DNA of 64,000 nucleotides from Marinoscillum sp964351625 (GCA_964351625.1 CAYGOV010000002.1:306339-370338); one strand, 5' to 3'. Numbered from the stretch's first letter, positions 17,180 through 26,475 are shown. Notes: generated by a model from the sequence alone, not told the origin. Numbers and translations: made by a program.

Positions 17180-17928
17180 TAGTCAAGGCTTAATTGCTGC
17201 AAGGTACGCTCTGCAGCCTCTTGTTCTGCTTTTTTCTTGCTGAATCCATATCCTTTACCGTAAGCTTTATCATCAATAGTCACTTGTGCTATAAACTGTC
17301 GATCATTGGATTCTTCACTGCTAGTAAGCATATCAAATCTGATTTCCTTACTTTCTTTTTGCGCCCATTCTATAATCTTGCTCTTGTAGTTGGTGGTAGT
17401 TTGAGAGAGCTCAGCAAAGTCAAAATGTGGCTCAATGAGCTTCTTCTCTATGAATTGCTTTGTATAAGCAAAGCCTTGATCAATATAAATAGCACCAACC
17501 AGCGCTTCTAGACAGTCTCCATATACGGACTTATAAGAAATAGTATTGCCTCGAGCTTTGTGATATTTAACTAGAGATTTTAAGCCAATTTTTTGAGATA
17601 AGGAATTTAGCGATTCTCGATTTACTACTTTAGATCGGAGCTCGGTTAAGAATCCTTCTTCCTTGAATGGGAACCGCTTGAAAAGAATTTCCGCTACAAC
17701 CATACCTAATATGGCGTCACCGAGATATTCTAGACGCTCATAAGAGTCACGAATACCATTGTGGTTTAACTCTGCAGCACTAGAATGCCGAGTAGCACGC
17801 TCATAAAGAGTAATACTAAAAGGTCTGCGGCCTGTTATAAACTGATAGTCTTTATAAACAGACCTTTGCTGCTTTGATGATAAAATAAATTTCGTAAAGC
17901 CGTGGAGTTTCCTGAAAATGGAAGGCAC
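17179..17928 (-). CDS. rnc: Ribonuclease III
   Basis: A 249-residue dsRNA endonuclease for rRNA and mRNA processing. The RNase III signature ERLEYLGDAILGMVVAEILF (from residue 64) carries the metal-binding Glu and Asp. The second acidic cluster is in YGDCLEALVGAIYID, and the C-terminal dsRNA-binding domain ends in YGKGYGFSKKKAEQEAAERT. The start codon is GTG, overlapping the fabF stop as TAGTG; no in-frame ATG exists before the catalytic domain. The N-terminal tail of about 45 residues is longer than in E. coli, which I recall as usual for Bacteroidota. Confidence 0.95.
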   Translation of the reverse strand: MPSIFRKLHGFTKFILSSKQQRSVYKDYQFITGRRPFSITLYERATRHSSAAELNHNGIRDSYERLEYLGDAILGMVVAEILFKRFPFKEEGFLTELRSKVVNRESLNSLSQKIGLKSLVKYHKARGNTISYKSVYGDCLEALVGAIYIDQGFAYTKQFIEKKLIEPHFDFAELSQTTTNYKSKIIEWAQKESKEIRFDMLTSSEESNDRQFIAQVTIDDKAYGKGYGFSKKKAEQEAAERTLQQLSLD

Positions 17929-19181
17929 TAGCCGTTGTATTTACCAAATACCACTGAAGCGTTGTGACCACCGAAACCAAAAGTGTTACTCACTACTACA
18001 TTTACCTCACGTTTTTGCGCGGTATTGAAAGTCAAGTTCAACTTTGGATCTATTTCAGGATCATCTGTAAAGTGATTGATGGTAGGAGGGATGATACCCA
18101 GTTCTAATGCCATCAATGATGCAATACTCTCAATAGCACCAGCTGCACCTAAGAGGTGGCCAGTCATTGATTTAGTACTACTGATATTTAAGTTGTAGCT
18201 GTGCTCACCAAATACTTTTTGGATCGCTTTGATCTCTCCGGCATCACCTAGTGGAGTAGAAGTACCATGCGTATTGATATAATCAACGTCTGAAGGCTTA
18301 ATATTCGCATCAGACAGAGCTTCGTTCATCACCAAAACAATACCATCTCCATTAGGATGTGGTGCTGTAATGTGATAAGCATCTGCTGACATACCTACGC
18401 CTAATACTTCAGCGTATATTTTTGCTCCTCTTGCTTTTGCATGCTCCAATTCTTCAAGAATTAAAGCGCCAGCACCTTCGCCCAATACAAAACCATCACG
18501 GTCCTTATCATATGGTCGAGAGGCAGTAGAAGGATCATCATTTCTTTCGGATAATGCTTTTAAAGCATTGAATCCACCAATACCTGTTTCGATTACTGCA
18601 GCCTCAGAGCCTCCAGTAAGTATGATATTGGCTTTGCCAAGTCTTAGATAATTAAAGGCATCAGACAAGGCATTGTTAGAAGACGCACATGCCGAAACCG
18701 TGGCAAAGTTTGGTCCTCTAAAACCGTATTTGATAGAGAGAAGGCCTGGAGTTATATCCAAGATCATTTTAGGAACGAAGAATGGATTGAAACGAGGAGT
18801 TCCATCACCATTTGCATAGTTCATTACTTCTTCTTGAAAAGTAGTAAAGCCACCTATGCCACTTCCCCAAATAACACCTACTCTGTCTTTATTGATTTTG
18901 TCCAAGTCTAGACCTGCATCCACAATGGCCTCATCACCAGCCACCATGCCATAGTGACTATTCGGGTCCATTTTGCGAGCTTCTTTTCTGTCAAGAAACT
19001 CAAGAGGATCAAATCCTTTAACCTCGCAGGCAAACTTGGTTCTGAATTTTTCTGAGTCGAATCGAGTTATAGGAGCCGCTCCACTAACACCTTTTGCTAG
19101 AGCATCCCAATAATCATTCTTGTTATTCCCCAAAGGGGTTACTGCACCGATTCCTGTAACAACGACTCGTTTTAATTCCAT
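17928..19181 (-). CDS. fabF: 3-oxoacyl-[acyl-carrier-protein] synthase II
   Basis: A 417-residue condensing enzyme that elongates acyl-ACP with malonyl-ACP in fatty-acid synthesis. The nucleophile is Cys165 in TVSACASSNNAL. The two active-site histidines are in NTHGTSTPLGD and SMTGHLLGAAGA, and the C-terminal NTFGFGGHNASVVF is present. It lies 15 bases downstream of acpP and overlaps rnc by one base. This order is common in bacteria. Confidence 0.96.
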   Translation of the reverse strand: MELKRVVVTGIGAVTPLGNNKNDYWDALAKGVSGAAPITRFDSEKFRTKFACEVKGFDPLEFLDRKEARKMDPNSHYGMVAGDEAIVDAGLDLDKINKDRVGVIWGSGIGGFTTFQEEVMNYANGDGTPRFNPFFVPKMILDITPGLLSIKYGFRGPNFATVSACASSNNALSDAFNYLRLGKANIILTGGSEAAVIETGIGGFNALKALSERNDDPSTASRPYDKDRDGFVLGEGAGALILEELEHAKARGAKIYAEVLGVGMSADAYHITAPHPNGDGIVLVMNEALSDANIKPSDVDYINTHGTSTPLGDAGEIKAIQKVFGEHSYNLNISSTKSMTGHLLGAAGAIESIASLMALELGIIPPTINHFTDDPEIDPKLNLTFNTAQKREVNVVVSNTFGFGGHNASVVFGKYNG

Positions 19182-19196
19182 AAAATGGATCTCAAA

Positions 19197-19433
19197 TTAT
19201 TTTACGTTTTCTTCTAAATACGTGATTGCGTGACCTACAGTGGCAATATTTTCTGCCTGATCGTCAGGAATAGAAATGTTAAATTCTTTTTCAAACTCCA
19301 TGATAAGCTCTACTGTGTCAAGAGAGTCTGCGCCCAAGTCGTTTGTGAAGCTAGCTTCAGGAGTAACTTCTGATTCCTCAACACCTAATTTGTCAATGAT
19401 TATTGACTTTACTTTTTGTGCTATTTCTGACAT
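19197..19433 (-). CDS. acpP: Acyl carrier protein
   Basis: A 78-residue acidic helical protein. Ser37 in DLGADSLDTVELIMEFE is the 4'-phosphopantetheine attachment site. It carries growing acyl chains for FabF, encoded next. It is the first gene of the operon, and a promoter of Bacteroidota type lies 28-61 bases upstream of its ATG. Confidence 0.97.
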   Translation of the reverse strand: MSEIAQKVKSIIIDKLGVEESEVTPEASFTNDLGADSLDTVELIMEFEKEFNISIPDDQAENIATVGHAITYLEENVK

Positions 19434-19461
19434 TATTATAAAATTTAGTTAAAATCCGATG

Positions 19462-19494
19462 CAAAGAAATACATTCTAACCATTAAAATCAAAA
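19462..19494 (-). promoter_or_regulatory. Candidate promoter of the acpP operon
   Basis: Read on the minus strand: TTTTGA (complement of 19489-19494), a 19-base spacer, then TTTCTTTG (complement of 19462-19469). The Bacteroidota housekeeping consensus is TTTG, 19-20 bases, TAnnTTTG, so only the A of TA is missing. The -7 element ends 28 bases before the acpP ATG. It lies in the 132-base region shared with the divergent IPExxxVDY gene. Confidence 0.45.
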
Positions 19495-19565
19495 CAAATT
19501 AACCTCTAGGAAGATACATGCTCAGAGCTCCTTTAGGTACTTTTGAATGCCGATTGAGGTGCAAT

Positions 19566-19994
19566 ATGAAAAAGAATAAATTAACAATTGATTATCCAAT
19601 AGACTTTGAACTGGCAGGGATCGTGTGTCGGGAGAAAGAATATAAGTTGGCTTGGAATCTCAATCAGCTTCCGAAACTTCATTTAGTGAAAGCGAAAGAT
19701 CTAAAAATAGAGTTCTCGGATAATAAATCTGTGAGTGTCTCGGTGATGTCGATGGAAACTGAATATTTGGGTATTTATCTTCTTAAAAATAGACTAAGTG
19801 CATCTTCTTCCTCATCTCAGCAGTACCTTCTTCCAGAACTGCAACAGTTTGATTATCTAATGAAAATAACTAGTCAAATAGAACCTTCTTTATTCTTGGA
19901 GCTGCTTCCTGAGATTAAAAAAATTGACATTATCGACTTTTGCGTAAAAGTGGATTTGGAGAAGGTCAAGATGAGAGAAAATTTGCTCTTCTAG
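19566..19994 (+). CDS. IPExxxVDY family protein
   Basis: A small protein of 142 residues of unknown function, recognised as the Bacteroidota family named for an IPExxxVDY motif. Here the motif reads LPEIKKIDIIDFCVKV, near the C-terminus. I chose the ATG at 19566 (MKKNKLTIDYPIDFELAGI), because family members begin with a basic KKxKL-type segment; an in-frame ATG 48 bases earlier would add 16 residues that look non-coding. The gene sits just upstream of pyk and diverges from acpP, which I recall as a conserved arrangement. No catalytic motif is seen. Confidence 0.8.
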   Translation: MKKNKLTIDYPIDFELAGIVCREKEYKLAWNLNQLPKLHLVKAKDLKIEFSDNKSVSVSVMSMETEYLGIYLLKNRLSASSSSSQQYLLPELQQFDYLMKITSQIEPSLFLELLPEIKKIDIIDFCVKVDLEKVKMRENLLF

Positions 19995-20092
19995 CCATTT
20001 TCCTTTTTTTATAGAAGTGTGTTGATGGCTGTGCCCTTATTTTCTTTTTTGAATACTTATCTTCACACTCAAATTCAGAAATTACTATACGC

Positions 20093-21526
20093 ATGAAAAA
20101 TATGCCTTTTAAAAAAACCAAGATAGTAGCGACTATTGGACCAGCAAGTAGGGATAAAGATACCCTAAGAGAGTTGATCCTAGCTGGAGCTAATGTCTTT
20201 AGATTGAACTTTTCTCACGGTAGCCATGCCGACCATCAGAAGACTATTGAGATGGTGCGCGAATTGAACGACGAGCTTGGAACCAACATTGCGCTTCTGC
20301 AAGACTTGCAAGGACCGAAGATTCGTATGGGTCAAATGGAAAATGATGGCGTGCCCATTACGCCAGGTCAGAAGCTTATTATCACCACCAAGGATATGCT
20401 TGGAACGAGTGAAAAAGTAAGTACTGTATATACAGGAATTGTCAATGACGTGAAGCCAGGGGATGCCATATTGGTAGATGATGGAAACATCGAATTGAAG
20501 ACTTTAAGTGTATCTGGCGATGAGGTTTTGACGGAAGTCGTACACGGTGAACTGTTGAAATCTAGAAAAGGAATCAACCTACCTAACTCAAATGTATCGG
20601 CTCCTTCGATGACTGAAAAGGATATAGACGACTTAGAATTTGGCTTCCAATTTAATATTGAATGGGTTGCGCTTTCGTTTGTGAGAAAGGCCAGTGATAT
20701 CATAGAAATAAAGAAAAGAATAGCTGCAGCTGGTGTGGATACTAAGGTGATTGCGAAGGTGGAAAAGCCAGAAGCGATAGCTAATCTTCAAGAAATAATT
20801 CGTGAAACAGATGGCGTTATGGTTGCGCGCGGAGACCTAGGCGTTGAAGTTCCTTCGGAAAATGTACCACTCCTTCAGAAGCGTATGGTGCGGTTGTGCA
20901 ACGAAGCAGGAAAGCCAGTAATCATAGCTACCCAGATGATGGAAAGCATGATAGACAATCCTCGTCCTACTAGAGCAGAGACCAATGATGTGGCCAATGC
21001 GGTATTTGATGGAGCGGATGCCTTGATGCTCTCAGCTGAGTCGGCTTCAGGGAAGTTTCCTGTGCTAGCTGTGCAGCAGATGACTAAAACCATCATGGCA
21101 ATCGAGAAGGATGCAAAATCGATTTATTCGAAATATCATGAAGAAGATGAGCATTCATCCACAAGGTTGAATGACCTACTAGTAAGATCGGCTTGTCGTT
21201 TAAGTGATCACGTAGGTGCCAAGGCCCTTGTTGGTATGTCAAAGACTGGCTATACAGGATATCAATTGGCTCGATACAGACCAAAGGCCGATATCTTTTT
21301 ATTCACAAAGAATAAGTTTTTATTGCGTCAAATGAATCTTGTTTGGGGTGTAAAAGGATACTACTATGATCAAACTGTGGGTATAGATGATACCATTAAT
21401 CACATTGAGCAAATGCTTAAAGAAGAGGGTCATCTAAAAAAGGGAGAGATATTTATCAATACCTCTAGTATGCCTTCTCACTGGCAAGGTCACACTAATA
21501 TGATGCGTGTGTCCGTAGTTGAGTAA
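20093..21526 (+). CDS. pyk: Pyruvate kinase
   Basis: A 477-residue glycolytic enzyme that makes pyruvate and ATP from phosphoenolpyruvate and ADP. It opens with KKTKIVATIGPASRDKDTL, and the substrate-binding NFSHGSHADH follows. The signature Lys and Mg ligand region IAKVEKPEAIANLQEI and VARGDLGVEVPSENVPLLQ come next, then ATQMMESMIDNPRPTRAE with the catalytic Thr region. A normal C-terminal regulatory domain follows. The alternative start MPFKK (20102) differs by three residues. The stop lies three bases from that of the converging M1 peptidase gene. Confidence 0.97.
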   Translation: MKNMPFKKTKIVATIGPASRDKDTLRELILAGANVFRLNFSHGSHADHQKTIEMVRELNDELGTNIALLQDLQGPKIRMGQMENDGVPITPGQKLIITTKDMLGTSEKVSTVYTGIVNDVKPGDAILVDDGNIELKTLSVSGDEVLTEVVHGELLKSRKGINLPNSNVSAPSMTEKDIDDLEFGFQFNIEWVALSFVRKASDIIEIKKRIAAAGVDTKVIAKVEKPEAIANLQEIIRETDGVMVARGDLGVEVPSENVPLLQKRMVRLCNEAGKPVIIATQMMESMIDNPRPTRAETNDVANAVFDGADALMLSAESASGKFPVLAVQQMTKTIMAIEKDAKSIYSKYHEEDEHSSTRLNDLLVRSACRLSDHVGAKALVGMSKTGYTGYQLARYRPKADIFLFTKNKFLLRQMNLVWGVKGYYYDQTVGIDDTINHIEQMLKEEGHLKKGEIFINTSSMPSHWQGHTNMMRVSVVE

Positions 21527-21529
21527 ACC

Positions 21530-23467
21530 TTATTGCTTGAGTAGCTTGGCTACTTGTGTTTTGCCATTTACTAAAGCCTGGATATGATATAGTCCAGGCT
21601 TTAGTGTTTTAATGTCTATAGTTGGCCCATCAGTAAGGTTAGATTCTATAACCAATCGACCCGATGTATCGTGTATTTCATAGTAAGTAGAGCCAACTGG
21701 AAGTGTAATGATATTGTAAGCAGGATTTGGGTAAATATCGAGTTTAGCATTCGGATAAAGTCCTAGAATAGGTTTGCCATTTTCATCTAACTGAACATAT
21801 CGCATCATTTTTTTGATTAGCCATTTGTCTGGGTCGAAAGTCAAAATCTGAACTTTCCCTAAAGCTGGTATTTTGAAAAATTGGTCATTTTGACTCTGCT
21901 GTAGTTTGAAGTTTTTCACCTGACCGCTTTCAAATTTTATTCTGAATTCTAGCGGGGTGGTAAAGAGAGCTATATTATCAGTGGTTTGTTGTATAATGTG
22001 AATGCCAAGTGTATCACCTGCCATTTTGGTCCATGTAATATCAAATAAAGGAAAACCTCCACCATAGTACCACTGCTCAAAGAAATCGTTGAAATCCAGT
22101 TTGGTCTCACGCTCGAGTACTTTCTTGAAATCCGCTCCTGTGGCGGTTGAATTGCCGTATTCGCTTAGATAAGTACGCATCATGGCAAAGAATACTGCAT
22201 CATCATTTACAATCTCGCGGATCATGTTGATAATGAGCCCCCCTTTTAGATAAGTGAGGCGATATTGGAAAATACGCTGATCAGTTAAAATCTCATCAAT
22301 AGGGATGTAAACCGAACCATTAGGAGTCCCCGTAACGCCCAGCATATCATCTTCCATGATTGCTCGGGCATTTTTCAGGCTTAAAATTCTTTCTGCAGCG
22401 ACATACTCACAAAACCTTGCAAAACCTTCATTTATCCAAATGTCGTTCCAAGTAGCGCAGGTCACGTGATCTCCAAACCATTGATGCCCAAGTTCATGGG
22501 CATCTAGACCAAATGTGAATATCCCCATGGAACTCATGGTTTGATGCTCCATGCCGCCGCTAAATGGAGCCATCATGTGGCCATATTTTTCCTCATGGAA
22601 TGGATATAAGCCAAATAAGTCTGAGAATAACTCTACCAGTTTGGGCATTCGATCGAGCGACTCCTGATAATAGGGAAGGGTATTAGGGTTATTGTAGATA
22701 TAGTTTTGAATGAGGATAGAATCGCCATTTAATTCTGTAGGTTTAGCATAATTGCTGAATTCAACATATTCTCCCACAGAAAATGCTACAAGGTAGTATG
22801 CCATAGGGTAATTGGTCTCCCATTCGTATCGAATTCGATTTCCTGAAATTGATACAGACTTTTTCAAAAGTCCATTTGATCCTACTTTCAAGTTGCTGCT
22901 AGTGGTGATGTGTACTCTTGATCGATCTATTTTGTCTGTTAAATCTTGTTTGGACGGCCACCAGCTTTTTGCGTTGAAAGGTTCGGAAAGTGTATATGTT
23001 ATTTGATTGCCCCATGCATTTGAAGCAACAGTATTAATACCAGTGAAAATACCATCAGAGGCTGGGTTGGGTGTTCCAGAGTATGATACTTTGATAAGAG
23101 CAGAATTGGAAAGAACAGTTGGTTTTTGGATTATTAGTCGTTCATTTTCATGGGTAAAATTGGTGTTTGAGCCATTTATTAGAACACTACTCACTTGGAG
23201 TTTATCAACTAACTCTAGTGTGATAGTCGAAAATGATTCTTCAGTAATATCTACCCAAAGTGAGGCACTGCCTTTTAGAAAGGTAGATTGGTTAGTCACT
23301 TCAAGTTCCAATAGAAGCTCTCTTACATCGAATCCATTTTGATCAGCAATTTTACTAGAGGGAGCTATGTCAATGTGAGACTTATGAAGGTAATGGCTAT
23401 CCAAAGATTGGGCGCGCACAAAACCAAATGCAAATAAGGCAATCAAATAAATACAAGTCTTTTTCAT
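21530..23467 (-). CDS. Secreted M1-family metallopeptidase with type IX sorting domain
   Basis: A 645-residue zinc aminopeptidase-like enzyme. The start at 23467 gives a clean signal peptide (MKKTCIYLIALFAFGFVRAQ); a longer frame would overlap the upstream gene. The N-terminal beta domain is followed by the exopeptidase motif GGMEHQ and the zinc site HELGHQWFGDHVT (about residue 323), with the third ligand in NEGFA. The last 75 residues form a type A sorting domain: LDIYPNPAYNIITL, then YEIHDTSGRLV and LKPGLYHIQ. So it is predicted to cross the outer membrane by the type IX system and end up on the surface or outside. It is the last gene of a six-gene operon, 31 bases after the NFACT gene. 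Confidence 0.92.
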   Translation of the reverse strand: MKKTCIYLIALFAFGFVRAQSLDSHYLHKSHIDIAPSSKIADQNGFDVRELLLELEVTNQSTFLKGSASLWVDITEESFSTITLELVDKLQVSSVLINGSNTNFTHENERLIIQKPTVLSNSALIKVSYSGTPNPASDGIFTGINTVASNAWGNQITYTLSEPFNAKSWWPSKQDLTDKIDRSRVHITTSSNLKVGSNGLLKKSVSISGNRIRYEWETNYPMAYYLVAFSVGEYVEFSNYAKPTELNGDSILIQNYIYNNPNTLPYYQESLDRMPKLVELFSDLFGLYPFHEEKYGHMMAPFSGGMEHQTMSSMGIFTFGLDAHELGHQWFGDHVTCATWNDIWINEGFARFCEYVAAERILSLKNARAIMEDDMLGVTGTPNGSVYIPIDEILTDQRIFQYRLTYLKGGLIINMIREIVNDDAVFFAMMRTYLSEYGNSTATGADFKKVLERETKLDFNDFFEQWYYGGGFPLFDITWTKMAGDTLGIHIIQQTTDNIALFTTPLEFRIKFESGQVKNFKLQQSQNDQFFKIPALGKVQILTFDPDKWLIKKMMRYVQLDENGKPILGLYPNAKLDIYPNPAYNIITLPVGSTYYEIHDTSGRLVIESNLTDGPTIDIKTLKPGLYHIQALVNGKTQVAKLLKQ

Positions 23468-23498
23468 CACTAAGTATTCAGACAACTTTAAACATAAA

Positions 23499-25055
23499 TT
23501 ACCCAATTTGATTTGGGAAATTTTCAGGCTGTACGAGTATAACCTTCTCACGCTCTACAACAACAGCACCAGCTGGATCGCCTTTTCTTTTACGAACAAA
23601 CTTTTTTTCCGTCACAATCACTGGACAAAGGCTGTCTGTTTTTCTCTTAGAATACCACGCAGCAAGTTTTGCGGCATGCTCCGTAACGCTCGATGGGAAG
23701 TTTTTGCCAGCTTGGTGTTTTACGACCACATGTGATCCAGCTACGTCTTTAGCATGAAGCCAGAGATCATTTTTAGTGGCTACTTTCAATGTAAGCTGAT
23801 CATTTGCTTTGGCATTTTTACCAACTAAAATCTGATAACCCTCAAACTGATACCGGTGAAATGGAACGTTTACATCTTGTGCTTCTTTTGTCTTTTTAGG
23901 GTTGAATTCTCTGAGGTCTCGGATGGATTCTGTGGCAAGGATCGACTCTAATTTTTCTTTAACCTTAGCGAGCTGCTCTTTTCTGATTTTTAGATTTTCT
24001 TCGAGACTTTGAATTTCCTTTTTCTGATTTTTAGACTTTCTGTAAAGATTTTCAGCATTTTTCTGGACCGTAAGCATTGGATTGAGCTTGATCTCAATTT
24101 TTGAATTCGTATAAAAGTCATCGAGCTCCACGCGCTCGGCACCCTTTGGTATTAAATGCAAATTGGCCATCAGTAAATTGGCTAATTCATCATAGCCACG
24201 GCGATGGATTATTTCTTGATGCTTTTCGTTGGTTTTGACAAGGTAACTCTCGGTACGCTTAATCTCAGCTGCTAAAGGACGAGTGAGTTCAGATTTGTTT
24301 TCTTGAAGGTATTGATTTTGAGTGACCTGCTGATATAGAAATTGACAAGCCTTGATAGTGTCTGTCGTTTCTAATAACACTGTATCATCAGTAGGTAAAA
24401 GCGATAAAGATGCGCCTTTGTTGGAGGCAATGATTCGGATAGGTTCATTCTCAAGAAGCTCCAAAAGCGATTTGAGTTGTTGCCATTGCTCATCTGGATT
24501 ACCGTTAGCAAATTGGTGATCCTTTAAATAATTTTTCACTTCTTTACCTAACGCAGGTATGAGCTCATTTGGATTGCAATCCAATGATATGAATCTATCA
24601 AAGCTTATTTCCAGGTTTTTATCAAAATCCGATAAACTGAGCAATTCATCAGCCTTCAGAATATTTCTGAAAAGGGAAGGTGGTCGATGAGTTTTGAAGC
24701 AAATGATATTGGATCGGCTGCCATGCATTTTGAAAACCAGGACATGGTCACCACCAAAGTAAATGGCAAAGGATCTTTCAAATGAAAATACCTTGACAGA
24801 GGTTACCGTCTTATTTCTAATACCTTCAAAAAGTTCCACACTGTTTTTTCTGGCTCGTTTGAAATCCTCTGAAATGTCAATGAGACAGATCTGGGGATTC
24901 AAATTAGCTATTAGGTAGACCGTGCGTTTCTCCGATGCAAAGCCAAGAATCAGTTCATCCTTGTTTTGTGAGAAAGATTCTAGAAGTTGAAGCCCGTTGA
25001 GCGTTGTTTGCAGGGAATCGGCTAATCGACGGAGAAAGAAATAATTATGAAACAC
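23499..25055 (-). CDS. RqcH/NFACT-family protein (ribosome quality control)
   Basis: A 518-residue cytoplasmic protein. RqcH binds split 50S subunits with peptidyl-tRNA and adds C-terminal alanine tails that mark stalled products for degradation. The C-terminal NFACT-R domain is clear: FEGYQILVGKNAKANDQLT, then NDLWLHAKDVAGSHVVVK. A long coiled coil (about 320-390, Lys/Glu-rich) precedes it. The N-terminal NFACT-N part is diverged: the DR pair important in RqcH appears as ER (VFSFERSFAIYF), followed by the conserved GSRSNII segment. The start codon is GTG. It lies 10 bases after the MBL gene. Confidence 0.82.
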   Translation of the reverse strand: MFHNYFFLRRLADSLQTTLNGLQLLESFSQNKDELILGFASEKRTVYLIANLNPQICLIDISEDFKRARKNSVELFEGIRNKTVTSVKVFSFERSFAIYFGGDHVLVFKMHGSRSNIICFKTHRPPSLFRNILKADELLSLSDFDKNLEISFDRFISLDCNPNELIPALGKEVKNYLKDHQFANGNPDEQWQQLKSLLELLENEPIRIIASNKGASLSLLPTDDTVLLETTDTIKACQFLYQQVTQNQYLQENKSELTRPLAAEIKRTESYLVKTNEKHQEIIHRRGYDELANLLMANLHLIPKGAERVELDDFYTNSKIEIKLNPMLTVQKNAENLYRKSKNQKKEIQSLEENLKIRKEQLAKVKEKLESILATESIRDLREFNPKKTKEAQDVNVPFHRYQFEGYQILVGKNAKANDQLTLKVATKNDLWLHAKDVAGSHVVVKHQAGKNFPSSVTEHAAKLAAWYSKRKTDSLCPVIVTEKKFVRKRKGDPAGAVVVEREKVILVQPENFPNQIG

Positions 25056-25065
25056 AGAGGTTCAC

Positions 25066-25827
25066 TTAAAGAGTGATTTGCAAGCCATCATGAGCAAAGA
25101 AGACACCTTCAGGCAGCAACTTTTCCACATCGCGCTGTTTACCCATGTGATGGCTCATATGAGTAAAATAAGTTTGCTCAGCACCGAGCTCTGCAGCTAG
25201 TTCCAATGCTTGGTCAAGGGTGAAATGACTAATATGAGGTTTCTGCTGTAGAGCGTTGAGAACAAGCACTTTTGAACCTTTTATCTTTTCTTTTTCCTGT
25301 TCGGCGATGTAGTTGGCATCTGTGATGTAGGTGAAATCTTTAATCCTAAAACCAAAAACTGGCAACTTAAAGTGTAAAACTTCAATCGGCGTGATATCAG
25401 TTTCTTTGATCTTGAAAGGTGTATTTTCAATTTCTATTGCATCAATCCGTGGAACACCAGGATATTTCTCTTCAGCAAATACATATGCAAACTCACTTTT
25501 CAGTTGGCTTATGACTTCCTTGCTAGCATAAACGGGGATGTCCATTTTTTGCTTGAAATTGAAGCTCCTGACATCATCCATACCAGCAGTGTGATCTTTG
25601 TGAGCATGAGTGAAGAGAACTGCATCTAGAGACTTAATCCTTTCTCGGAGTATTTGGGTGCGAAAATCAGGTCCTGTATCCACTACTAAGCTAAGTCCAT
25701 CTACTTCTATATGAATAGAGGCACGGGTCCTTTTGTCTCGATAGTCGATGGAGTTGCAGACGTCACATTCACATGCGATGACAGGGATGCCCTGTGATGT
25801 ACCCGTGCCGAGAAATGTGATTTTCAA
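25066..25827 (-). CDS. MBL-fold metallo-hydrolase (PhnP-like)
   Basis: A 253-residue metallo-beta-lactamase-fold hydrolase. The N-terminus MKITFLGTGTSQGIPVIACE is the family's canonical start, though here encoded with TTG, overlapping the previous stop (TTGA). Two Cys (CECDVC) near residue 20 recall the structural zinc site of PhnP-like cyclic phosphodiesterases. The active site is FTHAHKDHTAGMDDVRSF, with later ligands in YITDANYI and THMSHHMGK. It probably cleaves a phosphodiester; the substrate is unknown. It may belong functionally with the RqcH homologue downstream (10-base gap). Confidence 0.88.
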   Translation of the reverse strand: MKITFLGTGTSQGIPVIACECDVCNSIDYRDKRTRASIHIEVDGLSLVVDTGPDFRTQILRERIKSLDAVLFTHAHKDHTAGMDDVRSFNFKQKMDIPVYASKEVISQLKSEFAYVFAEEKYPGVPRIDAIEIENTPFKIKETDITPIEVLHFKLPVFGFRIKDFTYITDANYIAEQEKEKIKGSKVLVLNALQQKPHISHFTLDQALELAAELGAEQTYFTHMSHHMGKQRDVEKLLPEGVFFAHDGLQITL

Positions 25828-26099
25828 AATGAAAGTTGATTTTGGGTAATTTCCTGAAAGGTTTTACGGTTTTTTTCACTTAGCTTTTTCTCGTCCACTT
25901 CTATCTGCTTGATGATCTCCAGTAAGCTATTGATTTTACCATCTAGTGAGTAGTATTTATTGACAATGACTATTCTCGTTTCTTTCAAAATACAATATCC
26001 TGATTGGAAATTTCCCTTTTCATATCTGAGTATGAAGTCCGTTTCGGAGAAAATATCCTCTAGTTTATTGAGAAAATGCTTGGTGTATTTAATCTCCAT
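25824..26099 (-). CDS. Small conserved-looking protein of unknown function (91 aa)
   Basis: I do not recognise a family. The 91 residues begin MEIKYTKHFLNKLEDIFSE and show a mixed beta/alpha pattern: a short helix, two beta strands (GYCILKETRIVIVNKYYSL) and a long C-terminal charged helix rich in Lys and Glu. There is no signal peptide or membrane segment. It is clearly embedded in the operon: its start overlaps the response-regulator stop by 11 bases and its stop overlaps the start of the MBL gene by four bases, so translation is coupled on both sides. Confidence 0.75.
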   Translation of the reverse strand: MEIKYTKHFLNKLEDIFSETDFILRYEKGNFQSGYCILKETRIVIVNKYYSLDGKINSLLEIIKQIEVDEKKLSEKNRKTFQEITQNQLSF

Positions 26100-26466
26100 T
26101 TTCTAGAAATCCTTTTACTGTTTCTACGAGGTTGTCATAATTAAGCGGTTTCGGAAGGAATCCATTGATGCCCGCATTCTTGAAGTCATCCATGCTATAA
26201 TTATTTGCATTACCCGTAATTGCCAAAATTGGTATAGCCGAATTGTCGTTATTCATTTTTCTGATCTCTTTAGCGCATTCCATGCCATCCATGACTGGCA
26301 TATGTATATCTAATAGGATTAGATCAAAAGTCTCTTTATTCAGTTTGTCAATTACTTTAGCTCCGTCTTTCACGGTGCTTATCTCATAGTTCTGAGAGGA
26401 GAGAATCTTCTTGGTTAGGTTTTGAATAACAGAACTGTCTTCGGCTACTAGAATTCGTTTAGTCAT
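26089..26466 (-). CDS. Single-domain response regulator
   Basis: A 125-residue stand-alone receiver domain with no output domain. The acidic pocket (AED at 8-10), phosphoacceptor Asp53 (LILLDIHMPVMDG), the Thr in ILAITGNA and Lys in GFLPKPLNY are all present, so it should be phosphorylated. It lies 9 bases after the hybrid kinase with a C-terminal HPt domain, so it is the likely final acceptor of that phosphorelay. Single-domain regulators act by protein-protein contact, like CheY. Confidence 0.93.
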   Translation of the reverse strand: MTKRILVAEDSSVIQNLTKKILSSQNYEISTVKDGAKVIDKLNKETFDLILLDIHMPVMDGMECAKEIRKMNNDNSAIPILAITGNANNYSMDDFKNAGINGFLPKPLNYDNLVETVKGFLENGD

Positions 26467-26475
26467 TTCATTAGT

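Noticed and set aside
23468..23551. Longer N-terminus for the M1 peptidase gene (start at 23551)
   Set aside because: It would overlap the upstream NFACT gene by 53 bases and put 28 residues in front of a clean signal peptide.
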